Assembly: GCA_900766495.1 (NCBI GenBank)
Contig: CAAFVM010000039.1
Span: 1-64,000, forward strand
Direction of reading: 5' to 3'
DNA from: Clostridia bacterium
Lineage (GTDB): Bacteria; Bacillota; Clostridia; Christensenellales; Borkfalkiaceae
DNA length: 64,000 nt
In this document: piece after piece, positions 56,446-64,000 of the stretch
Numbering within the stretch: position 1 is the stretch's first letter
How the letters are laid out: the number at the start of each line of letters is the position of its first letter
Position numbers and translations under genes: made by a program
Notes under the pieces: model-generated
Database searches by the model: none
Told to the model about the DNA's origin: nothing
What the model saw: the letters and a program-made list of their open reading frames with translations, nothing else

Positions 56446-58209
56446 ATGCAAAGAATTACTGTAAAAAACAAAAATTTCTACAAAGACGGAAAACTCCATT
56501 ACGTATATTCGGGGGCGATTCATTATTTTAGGGTGCTGCCTTCCTGTTGGCGCGATAGGCTTGAAAAAATAAAAAATTGCGGGTTCAATGCAATTGAAAC
56601 CTATACGTGCTGGAGTTTGCACGAAAGGAAAGAGGGTCAATTTGATTTTTCAGGCGGGCTTGATTTGGCAAGATTTATCGATATTGCCGAAGAAACGGGG
56701 CTTGACGTAATAATCCGTCCCGGTCCGTATATATGTGCAGAAACCGATTTCGGCGGAATGCCTTCGTGGCTTTTGAATTATTCAGGAATAGGTCTTCGCA
56801 GTTACGACCGGATATTTTTGGAAAAAACCGAAAGATATTTTAAAGAACTTGCGAAAATAATTGTGCCAAGACTTGCGGCTAACGGCGGACCCGTTCAGAT
56901 GATTCAGATAGAAAACGAATACGGTTCTTACGGTAACGATGAAAAGTATAAAAGAGCTCTTCTTGAAATATGGAAAAAGTTAGGTGCCGACACGTTGTTT
57001 TTCACTGCCGACGGTTCCGACTTCGATATGCAACAAAACGGAGGTATGGATGGCGTTATGCGTTCAATGACTTTCGGGTCGCGGCCGACCGTTTGTCTTG
57101 AGGGGCTTAAACGTTACGGAGAGAATCAACCTCTTTTCTGCTCCGAATATTGGAACGGTTGGTTTAATACTTACGGTTCAGACGCGGCTTTGTGCGAAGT
57201 CGAGCGAGTGAAAAACGAAACTGCCGAATTTTTATCGCTCGGCTCTTCGTTCAACTATTATATGTTTTGCGGCGGCACCAATTACGGAATGATAAACGGC
57301 GCGAATTATAACGACGATTATATGTTCCAGACCACCAGCTATGATTATTGCGCGCCGATAAGCGAATCGGGCGATTTGACTGAAAAGTATTATGCGATTA
57401 AAGACGAAATAGAAAAATATACAGGCAAAAAAATAGATATTTCCGTAAAAAACAGTGAAAAAAAAGGCTATCCCGCTATTAAGACTTGCGGATTCTTGCC
57501 GTTGGAAAGCGTGTTGGGTGACGTAAAAAGCGAAAAAAGCCCTTATCCTCTTTCTTTTGAAAAGCTCGGCGTCGATTTCGGATACGTTTATTACACGACG
57601 GAATTTGACGTATGGCTTGACGGTAAGATAAAATTATTCGGTCTGCGCGACCGCGCTACCGTTATAATCGACGGTAACATTTGCGGAGTAATAGGGCAAG
57701 GCACGGGGTGCTCGGAAATCGAGCTTACCGTAGAACGTTACGGCGGACATAGAAAACTCGGCGTTCTTGTGGAAAATCGAGGACGTTGCAATTACGGACC
57801 GCGCCTTAAAGACGGTAAAGGGCTTTCCGGCGTGCTTTTTCGTGATAAATACCTGCTTAATTACGAAAACTATCCGTTAGTGGCGAAAGTCCCCGAGAAT
57901 GCGGAATACAAATCGGTTGAAAGCGGCGGAGTCGGCTTTTATAAATTCAATTTGAACATAAGCGACTTCCCGTGCGATACCTTTCTTTATCCGGCAGGTT
58001 TCAAAAACGGGTGCGTTTACATAAACGGCGTAAACATAGGCAGGTTTTGTCATACTCAACCGCCGCAAAGAACGCTTTACGTTTCGGCAAGTTTGTTAAA
58101 AAAAGGCGAGAACGAAATAATCGTATTCGATACCGACGGAACAGCCGACCCGACTTTGGAATTTTTCGACAAACCGTTTTATGCTGAAACTGCCGATAAA
58201 AGAAGATAA
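56446..58209 (+). CDS. GH35 beta-galactosidase
   Basis: A retaining beta-galactosidase of family 35, 587 residues, no signal peptide. The barrel starts YVYSGAIHYFRVLPSCWRDRLEKIK and shows FNAIETYTCWSLHE, RPGPYICAETDFGGMPSWLL, the acid/base in IQIENEYGSYG (Glu158), the nucleophile in CSEYWNGWF (Glu234; most family members have SEFWDGWF), and FCGGTNYGMINGANYN. C-terminal jelly rolls complete it. It would release galactose in the cytoplasm from imported oligosaccharides and sits with an RpiB/LacAB isomerase and importer C. The ribosome binding site is weak. Confidence 0.93.
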   Translation: MQRITVKNKNFYKDGKLHYVYSGAIHYFRVLPSCWRDRLEKIKNCGFNAIETYTCWSLHERKEGQFDFSGGLDLARFIDIAEETGLDVIIRPGPYICAETDFGGMPSWLLNYSGIGLRSYDRIFLEKTERYFKELAKIIVPRLAANGGPVQMIQIENEYGSYGNDEKYKRALLEIWKKLGADTLFFTADGSDFDMQQNGGMDGVMRSMTFGSRPTVCLEGLKRYGENQPLFCSEYWNGWFNTYGSDAALCEVERVKNETAEFLSLGSSFNYYMFCGGTNYGMINGANYNDDYMFQTTSYDYCAPISESGDLTEKYYAIKDEIEKYTGKKIDISVKNSEKKGYPAIKTCGFLPLESVLGDVKSEKSPYPLSFEKLGVDFGYVYYTTEFDVWLDGKIKLFGLRDRATVIIDGNICGVIGQGTGCSEIELTVERYGGHRKLGVLVENRGRCNYGPRLKDGKGLSGVLFRDKYLLNYENYPLVAKVPENAEYKSVESGGVGFYKFNLNISDFPCDTFLYPAGFKNGCVYINGVNIGRFCHTQPPQRTLYVSASLLKKGENEIIVFDTDGTADPTLEFFDKPFYAETADKRR

Positions 58210-58243
58210 AAAACATCGGTGCAAAAATACATTGAATGTAAGT

Positions 58244-58258
58244 AACGAATAATTCGTT
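58244..58258. promoter_or_regulatory. Inverted repeat before locus C importer
   Basis: AACGAATAATTCGTT is a perfect 7-1-7 inverted repeat directly before the ribosome binding site (AAGGAG) of the binding-protein gene. It may be an operator or a translational control hairpin; no direct evidence. Confidence 0.4.
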
Positions 58259-58269
58259 AAGGAGAAAAA

Positions 58270-60042
58270 ATGAGAAAAATAACGAAAAAAATTTTATGCC
58301 TGGCGCTTGCGTTTACAACTGTTTTTTCGGCGCAGGGGTGTATTCGTCGAAATCCAAGCGGCGAACAGGTAAGAAAGGACGCTACCCAACTGTATATCGG
58401 GCTCGGAACAAACGGACTTACGCGTTGGATGGAAAGCGCGAAGAAAAAATTTGAAGAAAAATATGCCGACGTCAGTTTCGAAAACGGAAAAAAAGGCGTG
58501 CAGGTCTTTTTTAACTATAACGAGCAGTTCTCGAATTTCGATACGTTGCCGTTAAATTATACCAACTATCAGGAAAAACTTATTATAACCGAAAACGTTG
58601 CTTACAATAAAATTATTCCTATAGCTCTCGATATAACCGACGTTGCGACGACTCCGCTTAATCAAAAGCTCGACGCAGACGAAACGGCAAGAACCGAAAG
58701 TTCGTCTATTGCGGGAAAAATGCTTCCGCAATATAAAAACTATTACGAATACGAAGGCAAATATTATGCGTTGCCGTCGCAGATAGCGCGTTCGGGGCTT
58801 GTGTACGACGTAGATTTGTTTGAAAACAACTATTTATATTTCGCTTCGTCTACAGCAGAACATTATTACGAATATTCCTGTAAAAACGCATATAGCGGTA
58901 AAAACGCCGTTTATAGATTTGTTGACGAGGGATATACAAAAGAAGAACTGTCCGCCGGTCCCGACGGTGAAACAGGCACTTACGACGACGGACTGCCCGC
59001 AACCTATGAAGAATTTTTCGCTTTATGCGACTATATGAAAAAAGAATTCGGAATCGAGCCTGTTCGTTGGGCGGGTAAAGTTCAGTCTTATATGATGGGG
59101 GTGATAGACGGGCTTGCCGCCGATTACGAGGGCGACGAATATCTTTTAAAAACTCATTTCGACGGAACGGCGACGCACCTTATAAATTTCGACGACAACG
59201 GTTCGGTTATTCTCGATTCGGACGGTAACCCGGAAATTCATTCCGAAGCAATAACCATGCAAAACGGATATGAACTTACCGCGCAGGCAGGTTTTTATTA
59301 CGCTCTTAAATTTCTTGAAAAGTTTATTGCTTCAGATTATTACGATAAAGACCTTTGCTTTAACGGAACAAGCGACCATCTTACCACTCAAAGTAAATAT
59401 CTGTTAAGCGCTAAAGATTCGAAAGTTTCGTCAATAGCCATGCTTGCCGAGGGAAGTTGGTGGTACGGCGAAGCCGATAATACCTTTAAGGATATGGCTG
59501 CAAAATACGGAGACGAATGGTCTGCCGAAAACAGACGTTTTGCATATTTGCCGCTTCCGAAAGCCGACGAAAGCAAGATAGGGCAAAAGGAAAGCACGCA
59601 GGCGGTGCTCAATATGACTTCGTTTATAACCAAAGACGTGAACGCCGCACAGCTTAAAGCCGCAAAATATTTTATGCGCGAAATGTATTCTCGCGACGGA
59701 ATTCTCGATTTCGTTTCGGTTACCGGGCAGATGCGTCCTTATTCGATAGACCTTACCGACGAAGAATATGATTCGCTTACCGAATTCGGTAAATCGAACT
59801 ATCAGACCTTAAAAAATTTCAACATATTGTTTACTCCGTCGTTCAGTCCGGCGTATCTCGTCAACAACAGTATTCTCGACGCAAGCTTCAATTTTCACTG
59901 GACTTCGAATATAGGCAGCGTTGCGACGCAGGTTATACGCAGCGGGTACAGTGCTAAACGGTATTTCGAAGAAATTCATAAATACTGGACGAAAGAAAAA
60001 TGGGACGGTTATTACGCGGGCGTAGCCTACGATAAAAAATAA
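58270..60042 (+). CDS. ABC sugar importer solute-binding lipoprotein (locus C)
   Basis: 590 residues; lipoprotein signal ends at SAQGC (Cys24). It is a paralogue of the locus A binding protein at 19511: shared TQLY(V/I), WMESAKKKF/WLKKTIARF positions, FENGKKGVQVF/FEEGKTGVQVY, DDGLPATYE(E/D)FF, LAADY(E/D)G, and a common C-terminal half. The ligand is unknown; the neighbouring GH35 suggests a galactoside. It is followed by two permeases and an Ig-like protein in the same order as locus A. Confidence 0.9.
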   Translation: MRKITKKILCLALAFTTVFSAQGCIRRNPSGEQVRKDATQLYIGLGTNGLTRWMESAKKKFEEKYADVSFENGKKGVQVFFNYNEQFSNFDTLPLNYTNYQEKLIITENVAYNKIIPIALDITDVATTPLNQKLDADETARTESSSIAGKMLPQYKNYYEYEGKYYALPSQIARSGLVYDVDLFENNYLYFASSTAEHYYEYSCKNAYSGKNAVYRFVDEGYTKEELSAGPDGETGTYDDGLPATYEEFFALCDYMKKEFGIEPVRWAGKVQSYMMGVIDGLAADYEGDEYLLKTHFDGTATHLINFDDNGSVILDSDGNPEIHSEAITMQNGYELTAQAGFYYALKFLEKFIASDYYDKDLCFNGTSDHLTTQSKYLLSAKDSKVSSIAMLAEGSWWYGEADNTFKDMAAKYGDEWSAENRRFAYLPLPKADESKIGQKESTQAVLNMTSFITKDVNAAQLKAAKYFMREMYSRDGILDFVSVTGQMRPYSIDLTDEEYDSLTEFGKSNYQTLKNFNILFTPSFSPAYLVNNSILDASFNFHWTSNIGSVATQVIRSGYSAKRYFEEIHKYWTKEKWDGYYAGVAYDKK

Positions 60043-60107
60043 AATTAACTATAAATCGCGTGCGGTATAAGTTAATAAATGCGACTATGGCACGCCAACG
60101 GATAAAT

Positions 60108-61136
60108 ATGAAAAAAGAAAACGACGGATACGGATTTTTTAAACGTGTTTTTTCGACCATAGGTTGGAAATTATATGATTTAAGAGCTTCTGTTTTCAAC
60201 AAAAGAAAAAAGAACCGCCCCGAAAAGGCGGCTTCGCTCACGCAGATGAACAGGGGAAAAGCCGTGTTTTGTGCGGTTATGCTTATAATTCCTCTTTTGC
60301 AGTTCGTCCTGTTTTACGTATGCGTGAATATAAATTCGGTTTTGCTTGCGTTTCAGCGTATAGGAATAGACGGCGCGCGCAGCTGGTGCGGTTTTGATAA
60401 TTTCAGAAAAATATTTCAGGATTTCAAAACCGAAGCGGTGTTCAAGTATGCGGTTTCAAACAGCTTGTGGGCTTATTTGTTCACTACCGTTATTGCCTCG
60501 CCTACGGGGATGCTGTTTGCTTTTTACATTTATAAAAAAGCCGCGCTAGGCAAATTCTTTAAAATAACTTTGTTCCTGCCGTCGGTAATATCGTCGATAG
60601 TTCTGGTTATTTTATATATGTATTTCGTAGACCTTGCTTTGCCGGCGTTTTTGAAATCCGTGTTTAAAATCGAATGTTCGGGCTTTTTCTCAAACCTGAA
60701 CACCCAGTTTGTTACAGTGCTTGTATACACGGTATTCGCAAGTTTCGGTTCGTCGGTTTTAATGTATTTAAGTTCGATGAACAGTATAAACACGTCGATA
60801 GTGGAAGCTGCGCAACTTGACGGAGCGAATTTTTTCCAGGAATTTATATACGTAACTTTTCCTATGGTATATCCCACGTTCGTAACCTTTTTTATAATAG
60901 GCATTTCGGGAATATTCACCAATCAGATTAACCTTGTTTCGTTTATAGGTACCGATAATCCTATGCCTAACGCGCAGACTTTCGGTTATTATATGTATCA
61001 GCAGACGGTTATGGGAGAAACAAATTATCCTCGGTTGGCGGCTTTGGGACTGATGATAACGGCGGTGGTCGCGCCCGTATCGATTATCGTTAAAAAGATA
61101 ATGGAGAAATTAGGTCCGAGCGCGGAGGGCAGATAA
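60108..61136 (+). CDS. ABC sugar importer permease, LplB/UgpA type (locus C)
   Basis: About 342 residues from ATG 60108, preceded by CGGATAAAT, close to the CGGAGAAATAA used by the locus A paralogue; in-frame starts at 60060 (GTG) and 60087 (ATG) lack a ribosome binding site. A long basic N-terminus (residues 1-55; FNKRKKNRPEKAAS) leads to six membrane segments (VFCAVMLIIPLLQFVLFYVCVN first). The EAA loop is EAAQLDGANFFQEFIYVTFP, close to the paralogue at 21193. Confidence 0.9.
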   Translation: MKKENDGYGFFKRVFSTIGWKLYDLRASVFNKRKKNRPEKAASLTQMNRGKAVFCAVMLIIPLLQFVLFYVCVNINSVLLAFQRIGIDGARSWCGFDNFRKIFQDFKTEAVFKYAVSNSLWAYLFTTVIASPTGMLFAFYIYKKAALGKFFKITLFLPSVISSIVLVILYMYFVDLALPAFLKSVFKIECSGFFSNLNTQFVTVLVYTVFASFGSSVLMYLSSMNSINTSIVEAAQLDGANFFQEFIYVTFPMVYPTFVTFFIIGISGIFTNQINLVSFIGTDNPMPNAQTFGYYMYQQTVMGETNYPRLAALGLMITAVVAPVSIIVKKIMEKLGPSAEGR

Positions 61137-61137
61137 T

Positions 61138-62013
61138 ATGAAGAAAAGAAAATTTTCGGTATTATTCGCTTTGTTGTTTATAATTCTGGTGCTTTATTCA
61201 GCAATTTTGTTATTGCTGTTCGGTTGGGGATTTATAACGGCGTTGCGTGAAAATCTCGGTTTTATTTCCGATCCGTTCGGATTAGAGGGCGGCGTCCATT
61301 TTGAAAATTTCGCAAATGCTTTTATGTTGTTCAAATCCACCGTGAAAGGCAGCGAAGGCGGATATCGCGACGTGTATATAGAGGAAATGTTTTTAAACTC
61401 GATTATATACTCGCTCGGGTGTTCGTTCATAAACACGTTCGTGACGTGTGTTGTAGCATATGTCGCGTCGAGGTTTGGTTTTAAAATTTGTCGTGCCATA
61501 TCGGTTATGGTAATCGTGCTTATGGCTCTACCCATAGTAGGTAATCTGCCGGCCGAAATAAATATGGCGAAAATGCTTGGAATTTACGGCACGATGGGTG
61601 GTATGTTCATAATGAGAGCGGCGTTTTTAGGTCCGTATTTCCTTATTTTTTCTGCGGTGTTCAAAGGATTGCCGAACGACTTTGCCGAGGCCGGGTATAT
61701 CGACGGCGCCAACGAGTTTGGCATTTTCTTCCGCCTTATGCTTCCAATGGCGAAAGATACTTTTGTGACCATAATGCTTTTAAGCTTTATAGGTTACTGG
61801 AATGATTATTCGGTTCCGCTTATATATCTTCCCGATTATCCGCCGCTTGCGCTCGGGCTTTACAATTTTAATCTTTCCACCGATAACGGAATAAGCACGG
61901 TGCCCATGAAAATGGCGGGATGTTTTATAGTGTCTATTCCGATATTTATAGTTTTTATCGCGTTTCAAAATAAGCTCATGGGGAATATCTCGATGGGCGG
62001 ACTTAAAGAATAA
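61138..62013 (+). CDS. ABC sugar importer permease, LplC/UgpE type (locus C)
   Basis: 291 residues, six membrane segments. The EAA loop reads AEAGYIDGANEFGIFFRLMLP, with EAG in place of the EAA found in the other five permeases here; the downstream Gly is kept. It ends KLMGNISMGGLKE as in its locus A paralogue (KLIGSISMGGSKE). It starts one base after the upstream stop. Confidence 0.92.
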   Translation: MKKRKFSVLFALLFIILVLYSAILLLLFGWGFITALRENLGFISDPFGLEGGVHFENFANAFMLFKSTVKGSEGGYRDVYIEEMFLNSIIYSLGCSFINTFVTCVVAYVASRFGFKICRAISVMVIVLMALPIVGNLPAEINMAKMLGIYGTMGGMFIMRAAFLGPYFLIFSAVFKGLPNDFAEAGYIDGANEFGIFFRLMLPMAKDTFVTIMLLSFIGYWNDYSVPLIYLPDYPPLALGLYNFNLSTDNGISTVPMKMAGCFIVSIPIFIVFIAFQNKLMGNISMGGLKE

Positions 62014-62024
62014 CAGGAGGAATT

Positions 62025-64000
62025 ATGAAGAACAAAAAAATTGCCATTACCGCCGTTCTGGCGGCGATAACCGCGTTTTGTCTGTGTCTTTGCGTTGCGT
62101 TTAACATCAACGAAAACGACGTTTATGCCGACGAAATCACCCTGCAGGCGGAAGAAACGGCTTCGTCCTACGTCCTTGGAAACGAGCTGAAAATTCCGCA
62201 AGGCAAACTCTTATATGGAGGAAAAAGTTATGACGCCGACGGTGTGGTTAAATTTCCCGACGGCAACGCCTATTTAAGCGAATTCGTGACGCTTGACCAG
62301 ACCGGAGTGTATACTATCGAATACCGCGCTATGGCGGGCAACAAGCTTTTAAGAAAAACGAGGACTTTCGAAGTGCTTGAAGGGTTGTATACCGTAGGTT
62401 CCGAACGTTCGAGTCTGCGCTACGGCAAGCCGAGCGAACTGGGAGTTCCGTTTACGACCGAACAATCGCCCGCGGGGCTTTACGTTTCGCTTGCCAACGG
62501 CGATAAGTTCAATTATAACGCCGTAGTTAACCTTAACGAAATTAACAAATCTCATAAAGCGTTGCAGTTTTATCTTACGCCCGAGCGTTCGAAATCGGCA
62601 GACGCATTCAGCGTATTTGTAAAATTTACCGATATTTACGACCCCGAAAATTACGTAATAGTTTCAATATGGTCGTATAACAGAAAAAGTTATAACGATT
62701 CGCCTTGCCGCGCCGCATATATAACGACTTGCGTTCCTATGGTAGGGCAGAGTTATACGGGGCATTATTCGACATATCAGAAAGACGGCGGCGGTTGGAT
62801 AGATTATATATTCAAAAGCATGAGAACTTCGGGTTTCTGCTCGTTTAACTCTTTCTACGGCGATAACGCAAACGGCGCTTTGCGCTGGATAGACGGTACC
62901 CCGGGAGGTTCCGGCTTTACCGTCGATTGGGGATATGCGGGGTATCAGCAGATAGGTTTCTGGTGGGATTACGCCAACAGACAACTTTTTTCGAATCAAC
63001 CCACTTCGGAATTTTCGGAACTTGTAGCCGATTACGATTCGTCTGCATATTACGATTCGTTGTGGTCGGGTATGACTACGGGCGAATGCTATATAAGCAT
63101 GTGGGCGGAAGACTATAACAATTCCACGTTTAATTTCGTAATAACCGAAATGAACGGCGAAGATTTAACGTCTGCCGAGCCCGCAACTACTTATAAGGAT
63201 ACCGACGCGCCTGCCATAACTGTTAATTACGGAGAATACGGCGAAAACAACTATCCGGATGCTCTTGTAGGGAGCGAATATACCGTTTTCCCCGCAACCG
63301 CGTTTGACGGATATGACGGAGCGAAAGACGTTAAAGTTCGCGCGTTTTACCGTTACGGAACAGATAACTGCTATGAAGTTTCTTGCGGAAAAACCTTTAA
63401 ACCGGACAGGGCGGGAGAATATACCCTTGTATATTACGCCGTAGATAACGCAGGCAACCGCGCAGAGAAAAAGGTTACGGTCACTGCGGTTGAACAGGCG
63501 GGAACGCCGGTAACGCTTACGGTCGATTCTTCTTCCGCGGTAAAAAGCGGAAAGCGTGGCGAGTTTGTTAAAATAGCGTCTGCGTCTTATTCCGGCGGAG
63601 TTGGAAAACTCGATTATAAAGTGACGGCAGTAGGTAAAAACAGCGGCGAAAAATACGAAATAAACGGAAATTCTTTCAGACCGATGACTGCCGACGTTTA
63701 CACGGTTATTTACAATGTAAGCGACTTTATAGGACAGACGGAAACGGTAAGCTACGAAGTAACGGTCGCCGAAAACGACGGCCCTATATTCGAAAATCTG
63801 CCTGTTTTACCAAAATACCTCATTTCCGGCTATTCTTATAGATTCCCGGAAATTGCGGCTATAGCCAAAAACGGTTCGTCGGTAAAAGGCGAAATCGTTT
63901 TAAGCGACGGAGGCAAAGAAAAGACTGCGGTCGGCGGCGTTATAGCCGTGTCGGGCGATTCGCGTACGGTAGAGTTGATTTATCGTGCTGCCGACGGAGG
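62025..64000 (+). CDS. Large exported Ig-like protein, 3' end beyond window
   Basis: Open from ATG 62025 (AGGAGG six bases upstream) to the window end, at least 658 residues. Signal peptide about 1-36 (cleavage likely after VYA in NENDVYADE). It is a paralogue of the 984-residue protein at 23070, at the same operon position: VYTIEYRAMAGNKLLRKTRTFEV (against VYTVEYRAIVNGKIVKVEKEV), DTDAPAITV, FKPDRAGEYTLVYYAVDNAGN and LPVLPKYLISGYSYRFPE (against LPKYLLTGSEYVFPE). A lectin-like region lies between about 110 and 380 and is rich in Trp and Tyr. No catalytic motif or anchor is seen in the part available. The function is unknown. Confidence 0.85.
   Translation, partial: MKNKKIAITAVLAAITAFCLCLCVAFNINENDVYADEITLQAEETASSYVLGNELKIPQGKLLYGGKSYDADGVVKFPDGNAYLSEFVTLDQTGVYTIEYRAMAGNKLLRKTRTFEVLEGLYTVGSERSSLRYGKPSELGVPFTTEQSPAGLYVSLANGDKFNYNAVVNLNEINKSHKALQFYLTPERSKSADAFSVFVKFTDIYDPENYVIVSIWSYNRKSYNDSPCRAAYITTCVPMVGQSYTGHYSTYQKDGGGWIDYIFKSMRTSGFCSFNSFYGDNANGALRWIDGTPGGSGFTVDWGYAGYQQIGFWWDYANRQLFSNQPTSEFSELVADYDSSAYYDSLWSGMTTGECYISMWAEDYNNSTFNFVITEMNGEDLTSAEPATTYKDTDAPAITVNYGEYGENNYPDALVGSEYTVFPATAFDGYDGAKDVKVRAFYRYGTDNCYEVSCGKTFKPDRAGEYTLVYYAVDNAGNRAEKKVTVTAVEQAGTPVTLTVDSSSAVKSGKRGEFVKIASASYSGGVGKLDYKVTAVGKNSGEKYEINGNSFRPMTADVYTVIYNVSDFIGQTETVSYEVTVAENDGPIFENLPVLPKYLISGYSYRFPEIAAIAKNGSSVKGEIVLSDGGKEKTAVGGVIAVSGDSRTVELIYRAADG

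Noticed and set aside
60060..60107. Longer N-terminus for the locus C permease
   Set aside because: The GTG at 60060 and ATG at 60087 have no ribosome binding site, and the added residues have no counterpart in the paralogue at 21193.

Overview
The window reads as a chromosome segment of an anaerobic, probably gut-dwelling Bacillota (class Clostridia). A SpoVB-type flippase, consensus sigma-A promoters, AGGAGG ribosome binding sites, many lipoproteins and a large load of plant- or host-glycan genes support this. A class I lysyl-tRNA synthetase beside an archaeal-type cytidylate kinase fits some uncultured Clostridia (Christensenellales-like). That placement is inference; no rRNA or tRNA gene is visible.

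Region 1 (1-11,000) is mostly housekeeping: an A-rich gene-poor start with a broken lipoprotein gene, a divergent SpoVB-like flippase, a small LysM protein, a two-subunit type IIA topoisomerase (the A subunit lacks the GyrA box), a charged protein of unknown function, a cytidylate kinase and class I LysRS.

Region 2 (11,000-37,700) is glycan locus A. It holds GH31, a GH94 phosphorylase and a DUF4091 protein. A convergent DeoR regulator faces away from a long operon: solute-binding lipoprotein, two permeases, a large exported Ig-like protein, a DUF4838 lipoprotein, a 1,436-residue three-module lipoprotein, zinc alcohol dehydrogenase, HAD phosphatase, GH78 and a phosphodiesterase. The last four are translationally coupled.

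Region 3 (37,700-40,200) is a promoter with a structured leader, a CPA2-type cation/proton antiporter and an MgtC/SapB protein.

Region 4 (40,200-55,150) is glycan locus B: intracellular GH43, a LacI regulator, then a multidomain SGNH esterase lipoprotein, a second ABC importer, a large GH43 lipoprotein and GH2. The same perfect 16-bp palindrome lies just after the GH43 promoter and upstream of the esterase operon, so the LacI protein probably controls both.

Region 5 (55,150-64,000) is glycan locus C: an RpiB/LacAB isomerase, GH35, and a second copy of the binding protein/permease/permease/Ig-protein cassette seen in locus A, cut by the window end. Upstream of the isomerase is a scar that resembles the promoter region and the last codons of the locus A DUF4091 gene, evidence that loci A and C share ancestry through duplication and deletion.

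The logic is consistent across loci: exported lipoproteins bind and trim glycans at the surface, three ATPase-less ABC importers (which must borrow an ATPase encoded elsewhere) take up oligosaccharides, and cytoplasmic hydrolases or phosphorylases finish the job. The least explained parts are the two unanchored giant Ig-like proteins tied to importers and the three-module lipoprotein.
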